Shown one piece after another: positions 25,557 to 37,204 of a stretch of 64,000 nucleotides of DNA. The stretch comes from Straminergon stramineum (taxonomy: Eukaryota > Streptophyta > Bryopsida > Hypnales > Calliergonaceae): assembly GCA_963920665.1 (NCBI GenBank), contig OY987269.1, positions 13,084,501 through 13,148,500 of the forward strand, written 5' to 3'. The stretch's first letter is position 1. The number at the start of each line of letters is the position of its first letter. The position numbers were made by a program, and so were the translations under genes. The notes beneath the pieces are model-generated. The model was not told the origin of the DNA. It was given only the letters and a program-made list of their open reading frames with translations, and did no database searches.

Positions 25557-28029
25557 ATGGTGTCGCAGGTGGTGAAGACAGATCCGCACTGGCCTTCTTT
25601 GGAAGAGAGCATGGGACAGGACAGCGTGAATTCGGATGTGGTGCCGGCGTCTTCTGTTGTGGGCGGCCAGGCCCCCCAGCCCATGGACGGGTTGCAGAGC
25701 ACTGCCCCGCCTCCGTTTTTGACGAAGACTTATGATATGGTGGACGATGCCGCGACGGACCATGTGGTGTCGTGGAGCAGCGGGAACAACAGCTTCATCG
25801 TGTGGAACCCTCCTGATTTCGCCCAGGAGCTTTTGCCGAAGTATTTCAAGCACAACAACTTTTCCAGCTTCGTCCGTCAATTGAATACCTATGTAAGTAT
25901 TGGGTTTGGGGCAGAGCTGAAGGGTTAGCTGAGAATGGGGAAACGTTGTGGCCACGTGTGAATTGTTGTAATCCGAATAGTTGGATTGTCGTGGTGTGTG
26001 AGCTCCGATGCGAATTGGAGGAGATAGTCTGGCTAGCGAAACGGACGATCCTGTTTCTTACTGGACGCAGAGTGACGAATCACTGTTTTCTATTGCTTTT
26101 CGAGCACGTGAGCAGTGTCAGTCCCGGTTGTCTCCAGTTATTTGGTTGCTAGAGCCTTTGAGTCGATTTCCGGGCGTTTGAGTTTTGTTTTTTCTGGATT
26201 GTAATTTCGAGTTAGGTTTGATGCTGATGTCCCTTTTTTGTTTTGAATGTGTGCAGGGTTTCCGCAAGGTGGATCCGGATCGTTGGGAGTTCGCGAACGA
26301 GGGTTTTTTGCGCGGTCGACGCGATCTTTTGCGGAGCATCCATCGACGCAAACCAGCGACGCATTCGCAGCAATCAGCCCAACCGCAGCATCCACATCCA
26401 CAGCAGCATCAGCATCAGCACCAGCATCAGCTGAGCGAGCAGGGTTCAATAGGGCCATGCGTGGAAGTGGGGAAATTCGGTTTGGAAGGGGAAATAGAGA
26501 TGCTGAAGAGAGACAAGAACGTTCTGATGGTGGAATTGGTTCGACTGCGACAGCAGCAGCAGAATACGGACCGAGAGATGCAGGTACTTGAATTTGCATT
26601 GACGGTTGGATTGTTCTTGGGTATAGCTGTTCGTGTTTCGGGGTGAGTTGTTCCTTTTGTTGTGAAATTAAACGGGATATGGCAGCTGTGGGACTTGCGG
26701 AGTGTAGATGTGGTGGTCTGAGCGGAGCCCATGCTGGCTGTTGTTGAATTTCTTGCTGAGAATAGCAAAACGTTGTGTGCAGGCAATGGGTCAACGCCTG
26801 CTCAAAACTGAGAGCCGGCAGCAACACATGATGTCATTTCTTGCAAAAGCCATGCAGAATCCGAGTTTTCTTGCGCAACTGATGCAACAATCCGAGAACA
26901 AGAGGCTTGCAGCGAGCGTGCGGAAGAAACGGCGTCTGCCAAAGCAAGACTCTATGAGCACAGATGATTCGGTGAGCTCGGATACTGCGGCCAATAATCA
27001 AATTGTGGCCTTTCAGTCGAATGGAGCGGTGGAATCGAATGGAGCTCGGTCCTTGATAATGCAGTTTTTCAATTCAACAGAGGATGCATCGTCACCTGGT
27101 CTTGATAGTGGTCCTCTGGAGGCGTTGTTTAGGGATTTGGGATCAGCCCCTTCTGGTCCTGATGTGGGTGCACTGAACCGGCAATCAGGTGTGACATTGA
27201 CGGAAATGAACACGCCAGGGCTGGATGATGGATATCCTGGTCCCGTTGTGATGGATGCTTCTCCTGAGCAGGTGGATCTGCCTATGCCTCCCCATCTGGC
27301 AGCGCGAATTCCAAGGCTGGAAGGTATGTGTCTGTATTAAGTTTTAGCATGGGTGCATCTTCTGGGTGCATCCATCGTTGTCTCTTGAAATGAAATTTTT
27401 TTTTAACCGATTGTGGTGTTTGCTGACTACTTCGCGAGGGACGTGTTTTTGCTCGCATTAAATCGACTTGGTCCAGGATGGTAGTATTCAAGCATGAACC
27501 AGCGCTTCTCTTGGATACGTGTTTTTGTTCTTGTATGCTTCTGTAGTCAGGATTGTTTTGATTGGAATTAGAACTGACCGATTGCTGCTCTTCCTGATGT
27601 CTGGAACCAGGTGGACTTAGTATGGAGAACGGGAGCAAGTACCCCAGTGGGGAAGTTAAACCAGAGGATCTTTCCGAAGAAGCGATGGAGTTTCACATTG
27701 ATGGGGGCAGACTGGTGTCTGATGGAGAAGAAGGTATCTCCAACATGGGTAGCCCAGGCGTGTCAGCTGCAAATGATATATTCTGGGAGCAATTCTTAAG
27801 CGAAACTCCATCAGCAACAGATCAGGAACTTGATCAAGAACTAGAGCAGGAACTAGAGCAGGAGTTAGGTTTAGGCGCTGACAGTAGGGAAGCAGATGAA
27901 GATGAGACGGTTGAGGATTCTGTGGAAGATTTAGGTGATGAAAATGGAGGAGATACTAAAGATTGGTGGTCGAAGAAGCCTAGTGTTGACCAGCTGTCTG
28001 TTAGAATGGGGCAGCTTGCACCTGGGTAG
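25557..28029 (+). CDS. Heat-shock transcription factor, class A1-like (copy 2)
   Basis: Paralogue of copy 1 on the opposite strand, with the same four-exon layout: 25557-25892, 26257-26583, 26783-27323 and 27611-28029, phases 0, 0 and 1, giving 540 residues. The DNA-binding domain (about 52-145) is identical or nearly so to copy 1. A His/Gln-rich linker ([15 protein letters not shown]) is six residues longer than in copy 1. Then come HR-A/B of class [13 protein letters not shown] (about 267-276), an AHA motif [11 protein letters not shown] (about 456-466) and the [11 protein letters not shown] tail. The acidic C-terminus carries extra Glu-Gln-Glu-Leu repeats absent from copy 1. In flowering plants class A1 HSFs are master regulators of the heat response held inactive by HSP70/90; that role is inferred here. 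All borders are canonical. Confidence 0.94.
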
Positions 28030-29840
28030 AGGCTGCGGGGCTGGGTGCAGGAGAGCATGACGACGTCTGAGGGATGGGTACATAGAGGGCGTCATCTGTT
28101 TTAGATCAAAACTGGTGAATCGCATGTGAATTGAGACGTTCAGGAAATCAGGTACTCACGCTATACATTGGCGACTTGCGCTGCTGTTTCTCTCCGTAAA
28201 TTTTTTGTGAAGACAATCTATAGCGAATGTACGTGCATTTTTGTTACGGAGAACCGTCTTACTGTATACTAAAATAGCGATTACCTTTTTTAGGTAGAAT
28301 TAGTTTGTAGGTTGACTTCGATATTCGTGAATTGAAACGATGAGTACCTGATTTGTATCAGTAGATTGAACCACTGTTCCGCTGGCCATTTGTCAATCAT
28401 TTTAATTATGTCACGACTGCCAAACCCTTATGTTATGTCTTACACTAAAGTGAAAGTTTGGTGTTACGCTGACAATCACTATGAACGCATGCGGCCTTCT
28501 TATTTGCGATGTTTGTAAGATTATCTTGCTCTTTGAGCTTGGAGTCTGCAATAAAAATTTGAAGATGGAGATTAAATGTGAATATGTGATGCACAGCTCT
28601 TTTTCAGGCTTTGGTAAAATTCTTTAGTAGACTCAACTGTCTTTAATTGCACACACGATTTGCATATTTTCTGTACATCCCGGCAATCTTTCATACTCTG
28701 CAAAATTGACTAGACAACTTCCTCATGTCAAGTTCGTAAGCGCCTACCAGGAAATGTTTGAAAAATGTCGTGACTTTCCTTCATTATCCATTGTGAAGCA
28801 TCTGCTCATGGATTTGTCTCAATTGTCCCACCTATTTCAATTTACTTCGACTGTGCAATTAGAGAGAATTCAGTGCAGTGGCTCAAACACTACACTTTTG
28901 AGGCTTTGTCAACTTAGACCAAATTAACATAATGAAATAAAATAAAAAATCCATCTGCGGACATACTCTGCCAAGCAAAGGCAATTGCCCTTGATGACTT
29001 GAAGAACCATCATTTGGTCAAGCCAAGTTGAACATTGCAAATCAAATTCTGAAGGATTCTATTTCAGATGCAAATTCGAAGGTGCTAAACAAGAATTCCT
29101 TACAATGTTAAACTCCATGAGCGAGTCCAGAATTTCTTACACTGAAACTTGAAGCATCTTTCTCGGCAGTGACTCAAATCTATCGGGGAAAAAACATGTA
29201 CTTACCAGCTTAATAAAGGTAAAGCTTAATCTGGCTTGTCCATGTTTTACTGCAAAGATATGCCTCAAAGGTCTGATTACTCATCCTCATACATACTTCG
29301 GACGAACAAAATTCTACGACACCACTTAAAGATTTACTCAACTCTCTATTGAACAGCTGGAACAACTCACTATCAGACAGTTGGACATTTGAACATCAAA
29401 AAGAGGTTCACATTTGCCCTGGAAACCCTATCTAATCGGCTATTACAGTGGATTTGAAAAGATGAGAGTACCCAGGCAAACTAAAGTTGTGAGAGTACCT
29501 GTACTGTACACCTATGCTACATCAAAATTCCGTCAGGACCACATTTCGGCAGATTTCAATTGCCAGAGTGCAAATATCATACCAGGAGTGTCACGCACCC
29601 CTCCTCTTTCCTCATTCCTCCACCGTGATAAATGGAGAATTTGGCCGCCTCATAGTTCTCTAATTGGTGCTTTCAAAGAGCAAGCTTGAATCCATTTTTC
29701 TGTCCTCCAGGTACGCAGGTACATAGCAAGTGCATGCCACGTTATTCACACTGACAAATTAACCCTAACCCCATGAAACATCCCAGTTTTTGAAAATACA
29801 CTGAAAAGCTGGCCCGAGGACAGAGCTGGCTGTGACGTGG
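28030..29840. other. Intergenic between HSF copy 2 and the C2H2-AP2 gene
   Basis: The first about 100 bp (28030-28130) match the copy 1 3' flank (shared GACGTCTGAGGGA and GGGTACATAG), so they are probably 3' UTR. The rest has no recognisable gene; the frames at 28706 and 29414 have no domain. Confidence 0.55.
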
Positions 29841-31451
29841 TTATGGGTAATAATCGTCGTAGCCGTGGTACGAAGGCCAGTTGTACTGTTGCTGATACCC
29901 ATAGCCGTAATAACAGTTGGCCTGATCATAATCCGGAAGCTGGTAACTCGACTCCGGAGCTGTCATGGGAGTCGTCTCTTCGAAATCGAATGGCAGGTGT
30001 TCCGTCCAGCCGGAAGAAGAAATCTCCGGAGGCGCAGTGAAATCGTCCCACTCGAAAACCTCCCGCGCTTCACCAGCAGTTGACGTCGATGCTGCTGCAG
30101 CTGCACCACAATTGAAGACAAATAATATAATAAGTCTCGTAACTTCACAATTCGCAGGTTGTACTTCGTAAAAATGGCAAGAGTAACATGAATCTACACG
30201 AGTTCTAGTTCGTGTTTTGACCAAGTTCTAGCCACATGTTTAGAGATCACGTACGGATACCATCCACCACATAGATTTGACACAAACCCGTTAACCCATT
30301 GACACCGTCTCATGAAAGTCAGACCTCATTAAATTTCATGTGCTGGATAGATCCTAGGTGTGTTGCATCTGATTTTATCAAGTCACACTACTGTACAACA
30401 AGAAGTAGCGGTTGCAACACATCATCAAATCCTTTGCTATGGTTTTGCAGAGGTTCCGCACTTAGCCTTAAACTCCTTGTCTATTGCTAACCATTGCAAC
30501 AGTGAAGCAAACTTGTTGGAAAATTAAACTCTAGGGCACTTAACCAATGCAAATCTAACTATACAGTCTAAACTGTTTCAAAACCTACTCCAATCTCAAA
30601 TAGTTGCAAGAAAATTGCACAACGTTGTACTAAACCATCGCAAAATCAGGAATATATACATTTCTGGAGGTCACTGCAAGTCCGTTTCAAAAACTATTGC
30701 AAAAACCCAGCCTTCTGATTCGTAATAAACATTCATTTTGGCTTACCAGTCGTTGCAATCTCAAATGGTTGCAAACACATTACACAATTAATGTTGTACT
30801 AAGTCATTGCAAAATTGTTAAAAGATTTCTGTCGGTACGGTTGACCATTGCCATTCCTTTGCAAAAATTATCCCATGAAGTTCTAATGAACATATTGTAG
30901 ATCATACCAGTGGTCGTCGTCCCGGACTCCATCGCCAGCTTCCCATACTTCTTCACCACCTTCCTCAGCTCCGCCGCAAAGTCCTGCCTCTGCAATTCAG
31001 TCGAAATTTTCGGGATCTGGTCATATATCGGATGCCCATTGAAATTCAGCGACGATTCACTCCCGAAGTACGTAATAGCCACATCATAAGCATACGCTGC
31101 CTCTTCCGGCGTAGAGTACGTCCCCAGCCACCACGTCTTGGTCGCTCTCGGAGGTCGAATCTCCGCCACCCACTTGTTCTGCTCCTTCCGGTACCGCACG
31201 CCCTTGTACGCCACTGTCTGATGACTCTCCACACCAGGAGAATTGTACTCTCCAGAAAATTGTGGTGAAGTGGAGGATTGAGGGGAGGACCGGGGGTCCT
31301 GCTTGCGGTGGACGTTCATGTGGCCGCCGAGAGATTGGCCGGATGTGAATAAGTTGCCGCAGACTTTGCACATGTAGGTGCGATGACCAGGGGAGCCGCC
31401 GGGGCTGCCGCCACTGTCGCTACTGTAAGTAGAACGGCTGGATTGTGCCAT
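29841..31451 (-). CDS. C2H2 zinc finger-AP2/ERF fusion transcription factor
   Basis: Two minus-strand exons, 31451-30908 and 30100-29841, phase 1, give 267 residues. Residues 28-48 form a C-x2-C-x12-H-x3-H finger (C28, C31, H44, H48) with GQSLGGH at the helix, close to the plant-specific QALGGH motif. Residues about 82-139 form an AP2/ERF DNA-binding domain: YKGVRYRKE, KWVAEIRPP, WWLGTYSTPEEAAYAYDVA and LNFNG. Both lie in one uninterrupted exon, so the fusion does not depend on splicing. Exon 2 encodes an acidic, aromatic stretch (EVFEWDDF, FDFEETTP) and a Tyr/Gln-rich tail ending YDDYYP, plausible activation regions. The acceptor is ambiguous within a GCAGCTGCAGCAG run, shifting by a few Ala codons. 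A nuclear regulator is likely; targets are unknown. I know no standard plant family with this domain order. Confidence 0.85.
30585..30820 (-). repeat. Duplicated TTGCAA-rich block in the C2H2-AP2 intron
   Basis: Two blocks, about 30588-30650 and 30752-30818, share AATCTCAAATRGTTGCAA, then a TTGCACAA or TTACACAA segment and GTTGTACTAA. They lie in the 807-bp intron. GTTGCAA words recur through the whole intron, giving it a repeat-derived look. Confidence 0.5.
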
Positions 31452-32515
31452 GACCGTGAAAAACAAGAAAATCTAGAAATAGCTTGTGGGTTTGTACAAG
31501 ACAATCGATGGACTCCTAGTACTGCGGTCTATGCATGAGAGTGGTTCTCTTGGGTGGTCCTAGTACATTGTACTACAATGTTCGGAGGAGACATACTACA
31601 GTGTCTGGGTTTGATGTAGAAGGGTGGCGCATGTATTGACGAATCTGAGGTCTGTAATTAGTTACATTTGAGGGAGCTAGTGCTTGCTGTTGAATGCAAG
31701 TTGGCTATCTGAAGTTAAGCGCAAGGAGACTATGAAGGATCCGAACATCGATGCATTGATATTGCATCAAGAGAGCGGCAAAACTACCGTAACTTAAACT
31801 AATTCAAGTCTAGCCTGACTGCAGAGACTTGCTGGACTCGAATGCGGCACATTCGTGTTCAATTACATTCTCGAGGTGGCTGAATTCATACACGAAATAG
31901 GAGTCGATGTACAGATGTAGCGTGTCGGATGTACAAATTCGAAGTTTGTGAGAAACATACTCTAGCTACCGTACTAGCTGTTGAAGTACTGACAGTGATG
32001 AAGGACAAGATCGAGAGCTTTCTGCCTAAATTGTAGAACTGCAATGCGGAAGCACAAGATGTAATCAACTATTGCACTCCCGCGCTCACTGACTTAAAAC
32101 GACCTGTGAAAACGAATCTGCAAAGTTGGATGTAGTGTTGTGAACTAAATAATTCAACAAGGCCCAGATCGAAACGGGGATATACAACACAAAACTCAAG
32201 CTTGTCAAAATGAAAACGTAGTGTAGAATCACGACACAAGCCGCAAGCTACTTCGAGAGAATCAAACCTTAACTTCGCCTCGTCCTACAGATACGATTGT
32301 ACACATTTGTGCAGATCGAGTGGCATATGTTAAGGCCGGATTACTAAGAAATCTAGACCCCTTTCACAAATTAACATGACCCCAATGTCTGGCCCAATAT
32401 ATATCCCACTGATCGAAGCGCCAGCCCGTACGTTTCTGATTGCACTGAGCTACCGACTGTCGAGTGATGCAGTCACGCCAGCACAGACAGCTAGCAATGA
32501 ATTGAGAGGTCGATG
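31452..32515. other. Upstream region of the C2H2-AP2 gene
   Basis: GC content is intermediate and lower in repeats than the flanks. No coding frame is supportable. It probably holds the 5' leader and promoter-proximal DNA of the minus-strand gene. Confidence 0.4.
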
Positions 32516-32542
32516 ACGGCAAGGCACTATGCGTGCGGACTG

Positions 32543-32559
32543 TTATATACAACCGCTGG

Positions 32560-32585
<26 letters not shown>
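32543..32585 (-). promoter_or_regulatory. Candidate core promoter: TATA box with CT/GA microsatellite
   Basis: On the minus strand a (CT)n run (32561-32585) is followed after about a dozen bases by TATATAAC (32542-32549). A pyrimidine run just before a TATA box is typical of plant core promoters. It lies 1.1 kb upstream of the C2H2-AP2 ATG, so a long leader or a leader intron would be needed; the link to that gene is inference. Confidence 0.3.
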
Positions 32586-32590
<5 letters not shown>

Positions 32591-35159
32591 CGTGCAGACA
32601 AAACTGGAATGCTGCGTACGTCCAAGAGGCGATTTGAACTACAGCAGTAAGAGTTTTCCGAGATCGAGGGATTATGCTCGGCTTCTTCCGGGAATGCTCC
32701 TGGTACCTTCAACCAGTCCTTTGGGGATTTTTGCGGGTGATTGACTGGGAGGATTCAGTCTACCGACGGAAGACCTTCGCCAGGCTGGGTTGGAAACTAC
32801 TTGGCAACGACGTAGAGGTCGTTGTCGGCCCGCGCGGACCGAGCGGGACGCAATTGCGAAGCTACTTGAAAGCATCCAAGTGTCATTTATTTACTTGGGG
32901 TGTGATTTTAGCATCGTTGGCACTTTTCATCTACTTATGTACATAAAAACTTGGATGAAATTATCCAATAATTTCATCCAAAACTGTATATTTTCTTCCC
33001 CGAAAGAGCAATGTCTTCCAAAAGATTATTTTGTGATTTGTCGATTGCATCCATTGAGAAATATTTATCTCCAGGTATTTGCGAAAAACAATTGTATTGC
33101 TTTTTTATGAATTATTGCTAAGAAAACCCTTTTGAAGTAACCTTTTCTCATCAATATTTTGTTGTCTAGTTGGGTTTTCTTTTATAAAAATCTCTACCTA
33201 TACAATGGAAGTTTATCTTGTCACAACATGGGATCCCTTTTATAAGAGTGAAGTTCACTATATTAAATTTCAACCAATAGCTAGGTTTATAGTGGGCAAT
33301 AGTAAAAGATCATCTCAACCATTGTTGAGCCAATGAATAGTTTGTAGAAGAAAAAATAGTGTTGGGTAGGAATGCTAGAGATGGCTAATAGTTGACATAT
33401 ATGCAACTTTTTCCTTGCCAAAGAGAATAATTTGATTGGGTCTAATATTAATTATACACTATTCATCCCCAAAACATTATCATCTCCTTACTATGTTTAG
33501 TGGTAGAGATATCCTAAAACAACAAGTTCAATTATTTGTTCTAAGGCTTAGTTTACACCAAAAAACAATGGGCTAGAAAATTGAGAAGTTTCCTTGTTTA
33601 AGCTCCCTTGTTTACCATTGAGAAGTTTTCCTTTAGATGTTATGACCTTTGGATTGGTATTAACTACCAAGGAAGTATGGAATAGAAAAACAATCATTTA
33701 AAAATAACACTTTTCAACAAAGATCCCTTGGGATTTCAATTAGATCCACCTACTTGAGGTAAGTTGGACTATGATTCTAAGGATTCAATCACTAAGATCT
33801 TTTGAACCTCCTTTATTAGAAAAAAAATGCGCTCCAAGTTGATTGGGCATTCTTGGAGACATGTGACCTCTCATATCATGGTGAAAAATAATTTTCCAAG
33901 GACTAACTTCTCAATTTCAACTAATTAAAATTTTCAAAAGCTTGGTCCCTTTACATCTTGATTTCTTACAAATTGAGCATATTAATAGTAAAGATGAGTA
34001 AAAAGCCATCACACTAATAATACCATTGCATGTATAGTAATTCATCCATCCAAAAAATTTAAGAATGGACAATATCACTTCATTGAATAGTATATTATGG
34101 AAATTTTTCATCAAAAAAATTCATTGATCTCCCATAGTGCAAAATTGTCATTCTTCTTTTGTATTCTTAAGTCTAATTTGCACATTAACAATTATTTTAA
34201 GGGCAAGTCCAATTCCAAATTTTTCACCTTTGGGAAAAATGCAAGAATCTATCATACGGTATACAATTAGTTGATTAAATTTGACAAAATATTAAATCAA
34301 ATTTGGATTAGATATATCTTCAATTCAATGAAAGACAATTTAGAACTTGAAAACTAATGAACCACAAAACATGAGGCATAATTTGCAATTATCTAAGTGG
34401 TAAGGTGAAATTTTTGGAGTTGGGGGATCCCTATACAAGGAATGACAATTATTTTTGTTATAGCTACACTGCCAAAAAAACTGAATGCTTAATTTGGATT
34501 TTTTTAGTGCATTATAATATTTCAATAATCATTTTGGCTAAATATTAGTAAAAAACTAATTTTTATAAACTATATGTGAAATAGGGTTGAAATGACAAAA
34601 TTGCTAATTTTTGCCTTTTAGGATCCCAAACACATTTTGGTGGAAAAATTGACCTATGGATGGCTTTCAAAATTACTATACTAACTATAAAACTAAGGGA
34701 TGTTTTTTTTGGTCTATAAAATCATATCACTTTTGAAAAAGTACATTAGTGATAGGTCTTGTCTTTTTAGGATTAATAACTTTTGAAGACACATGTGACT
34801 TATAATTGAATAATGTAAGGTAAGGTAAGTATATTTAGTTCCAATTCCCACCAAATTGTATCGCTATGCATATTCCCTCTTTATTTTAGAGCTTAAGTTT
34901 AATATCAAGTGATTTTTGTCTTATGAGATTTGTGCCACATGAATAAGAGAAGAACAACACTTTTAGATTCCGTGTCGAAAATAAAGATTAGATATGAACT
35001 ATGATGAAATAAGGTAGGGGTTGTTATGATGTATAGAAGCTTACAACCTATTTCCAAACACTTAAGGAATTGAGGATAGCATTAGAGGAGAATTGAATCC
35101 AACGATGCTAGGATGTGAGTCTAGAAATGAGAGCCTATGAGCCTTGAGCCTAGGTATAG

Positions 35160-35500
35160 GTAGATATTCTACAACCATGGAAGGTGTTTATAACATACAT
35201 ACTTATAATATGAGTAACCTATAACCATGTAAGGTGCTTGTAACATAGGTACCTATAATATACATATACTATAACCATGGAAGGAGCCTATAACATATGT
35301 ACCTAAAACATAGATGCCTATAATATAATTAGGCACTTATTATATAAACATCCTATAACCATGGAAGGTTCTTATAACAAACGTACTCACAACATAGACA
35401 CCTATAATATAAACATCCTATATCCATAGAAGGTGCTTATAATATAGGTACCTACAACATAGACACCTATAACTATGGAAGGTACTAATAATATAGGAGC
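35160..35500 (+). repeat. Minisatellite array, unit about 45-60 bp
   Basis: At least six degenerate units share the core CTATAACCATGGAAGGTGCT followed by TATAACATAGGTACCTATAA-type text. Spacing is irregular (about 50-85 bp). The array ends in the CTCATGGGCTCA tail also found at 8.5 kb. Confidence 0.65.
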
Positions 35501-36308
35501 CTAGGCTCTTAAGCTCATGGGCTCAAGATCCTAGGCTCACATACTAGCAACCGTGGAATTGAACCCAAGAAGGGGTCACTTCATAGAGCAAAAATTTAGA
35601 TGGGAAAAAGCCTTCTTAGTCATTAATTAGGCCAAAGTTTCCATGATGGGCTCAAATAATTGTTATGATTACCCAATCCATCTTCACAATCTCATCTCCA
35701 CTACCCAATCCATCTCCAAGATTTCATAGCTTAGTGATGGAGGATGGCTAGTACACCCCCTCCAACAAATTTCCACATGCCAAGTGCCCACTACCAACCT
35801 TCACTATGTCTACACGGTGATAGTAATGATGATGTAGACAATCTCATACTCTCCTCAATTAGTAATAAAATTAGTGAGAAATCTCAAAGCTTTTCTATGG
35901 GCTCAATTCTCCCCTAATGTTGCATGATGGTTTTGGTGAAGGAAACAATTTCCCTGTGTTGTGAAATAGATTTTAAAAGGATTTGAAATTTTCATACATT
36001 TTTTCCTCTAAACCGAAATTAACATGAATTTTTTTTCGTGAAGATTCTATTAATCCTATTGTTGTTATATAGGTCAATCTATTTCTGACCACAAGCCAAG
36101 TACAAAACCGATGTGAGTGATAATTGTTGCTTTCCATGTACATGTTGTGATCATTCTATATTTTCAATGTACACTTCTTAGACATTTATGTTGCTCCTCC
36201 TCATCGTGCTCTACAAGAGTTATCAACTAATCTACAACTCATCGAAAATAGAGCAACAATCTACATGGTGCAAATGAAGGTGATCAAGAATGGGTCGCTT
36301 GCCTTGGT

Positions 36309-36803
36309 ATCTATATTGAATAGGGATTTTAAGGGAATCCATATTAATTATTCAACATTCCACACTACATATATATCTACCTTTATTGCACATCAGTAGT
36401 TATAGAAGTGTCTATGGAATGTACATCATCTTCCGAACATCTATAGTATTCTACAATAAAATAAGTCCCTTCAATTTTTTGGTTCCCTTGATACCCCTAT
36501 TCAATGTACATTTTTCTTTAAACAAATGAAATAGAATTTCATTACAAAGGGTAAAATACAAGAACAACAACCATAAGTGTCCTGCCGGGGATATTCAATG
36601 TACATTGAATAGGGGTATTTAGGGGACCAAAAAATTAAATAGACTAATTGTAGAAAATTATACATGTTTGGAACATGATGTACCTCACATCCCTAGACAC
36701 TTCAATAACTATTGATGTACAATAAAGGTAGATATTTGTATTGTGTGGAATGTCAAATAATTATTATGGGTCCCCTTAAAACCCCTATTCAATGTATGTA
36801 GAT
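36309..36803. mobile_element. Foldback element with about 200-bp arms
   Basis: The left arm (36309-about 36512) and right arm (about 36592-36803) are imperfect inverse complements: ATTGAATAGGGATTTTAAGG at the left end against CCTTAAAACCCCTATTCAAT at the right. The spacer is about 80 bp. A perfect 20-bp palindrome (TATTCAATGTACATTGAATA) sits at the inner edge of the right arm (36592-36611). No coding capacity. Confidence 0.65.
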
Positions 36804-36816
36804 TACAATCTTGGTA

Positions 36817-37204
36817 TGGTAGAACCGTCCATTACCAGCCAAAAACCATAGTCAATACATAGGTAATGAGAAATTCAAGAGTGAAATGACTAACAGGTAA
36901 CCATTAAGTTTTGGGTTTCCCACCATCTTGTAGCCATCACTGTAATGACATGTCTGCTTTGTTTTGAGAGCCAAATTAGTCTTTAGATGAGCAGTGATGG
37001 AATAATCTATATGTTGGGTATGGGAGCAGGCCAACTTTGGGCTTCTTAAATTCATAACAATTTTGATTTAAGGAAAAAAATTACAAAACTTTGGCAATGT
37101 CCATGATTTCTACCTATCCACAGGGCTGTAAATTAAAATTGCCTTCTACAGCTCCGCACCATGCACAGATTCCTTAAGTGGTTGGTCATGGGCGGTTCTA
37201 CTAT
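36817..37204. mobile_element. MITE family E, copy 2 (388 bp)
   Basis: Full-length match to 19640-20028 in the same orientation. Left end TGGTAGAACCGTCCATTACC; the right end on the minus strand is TAGTAGAACCGCCCATGACC. TA dinucleotides flank both sides. It starts 14 bp after the foldback element. Confidence 0.65.

Noticed and set aside
32674..33110. Plus-strand frames near 32.7-33.1 kb, GC-richer than their surroundings
   Set aside because: No recognisable motif and no supporting splice structure; may be leader or promoter DNA of the C2H2-AP2 gene.
35160..35500. Regularly spaced repeats resembling a CRISPR array
   Set aside because: Units are degenerate, spacing is irregular, the host is a plant and the same units occur in dispersed repeats; it is a minisatellite.
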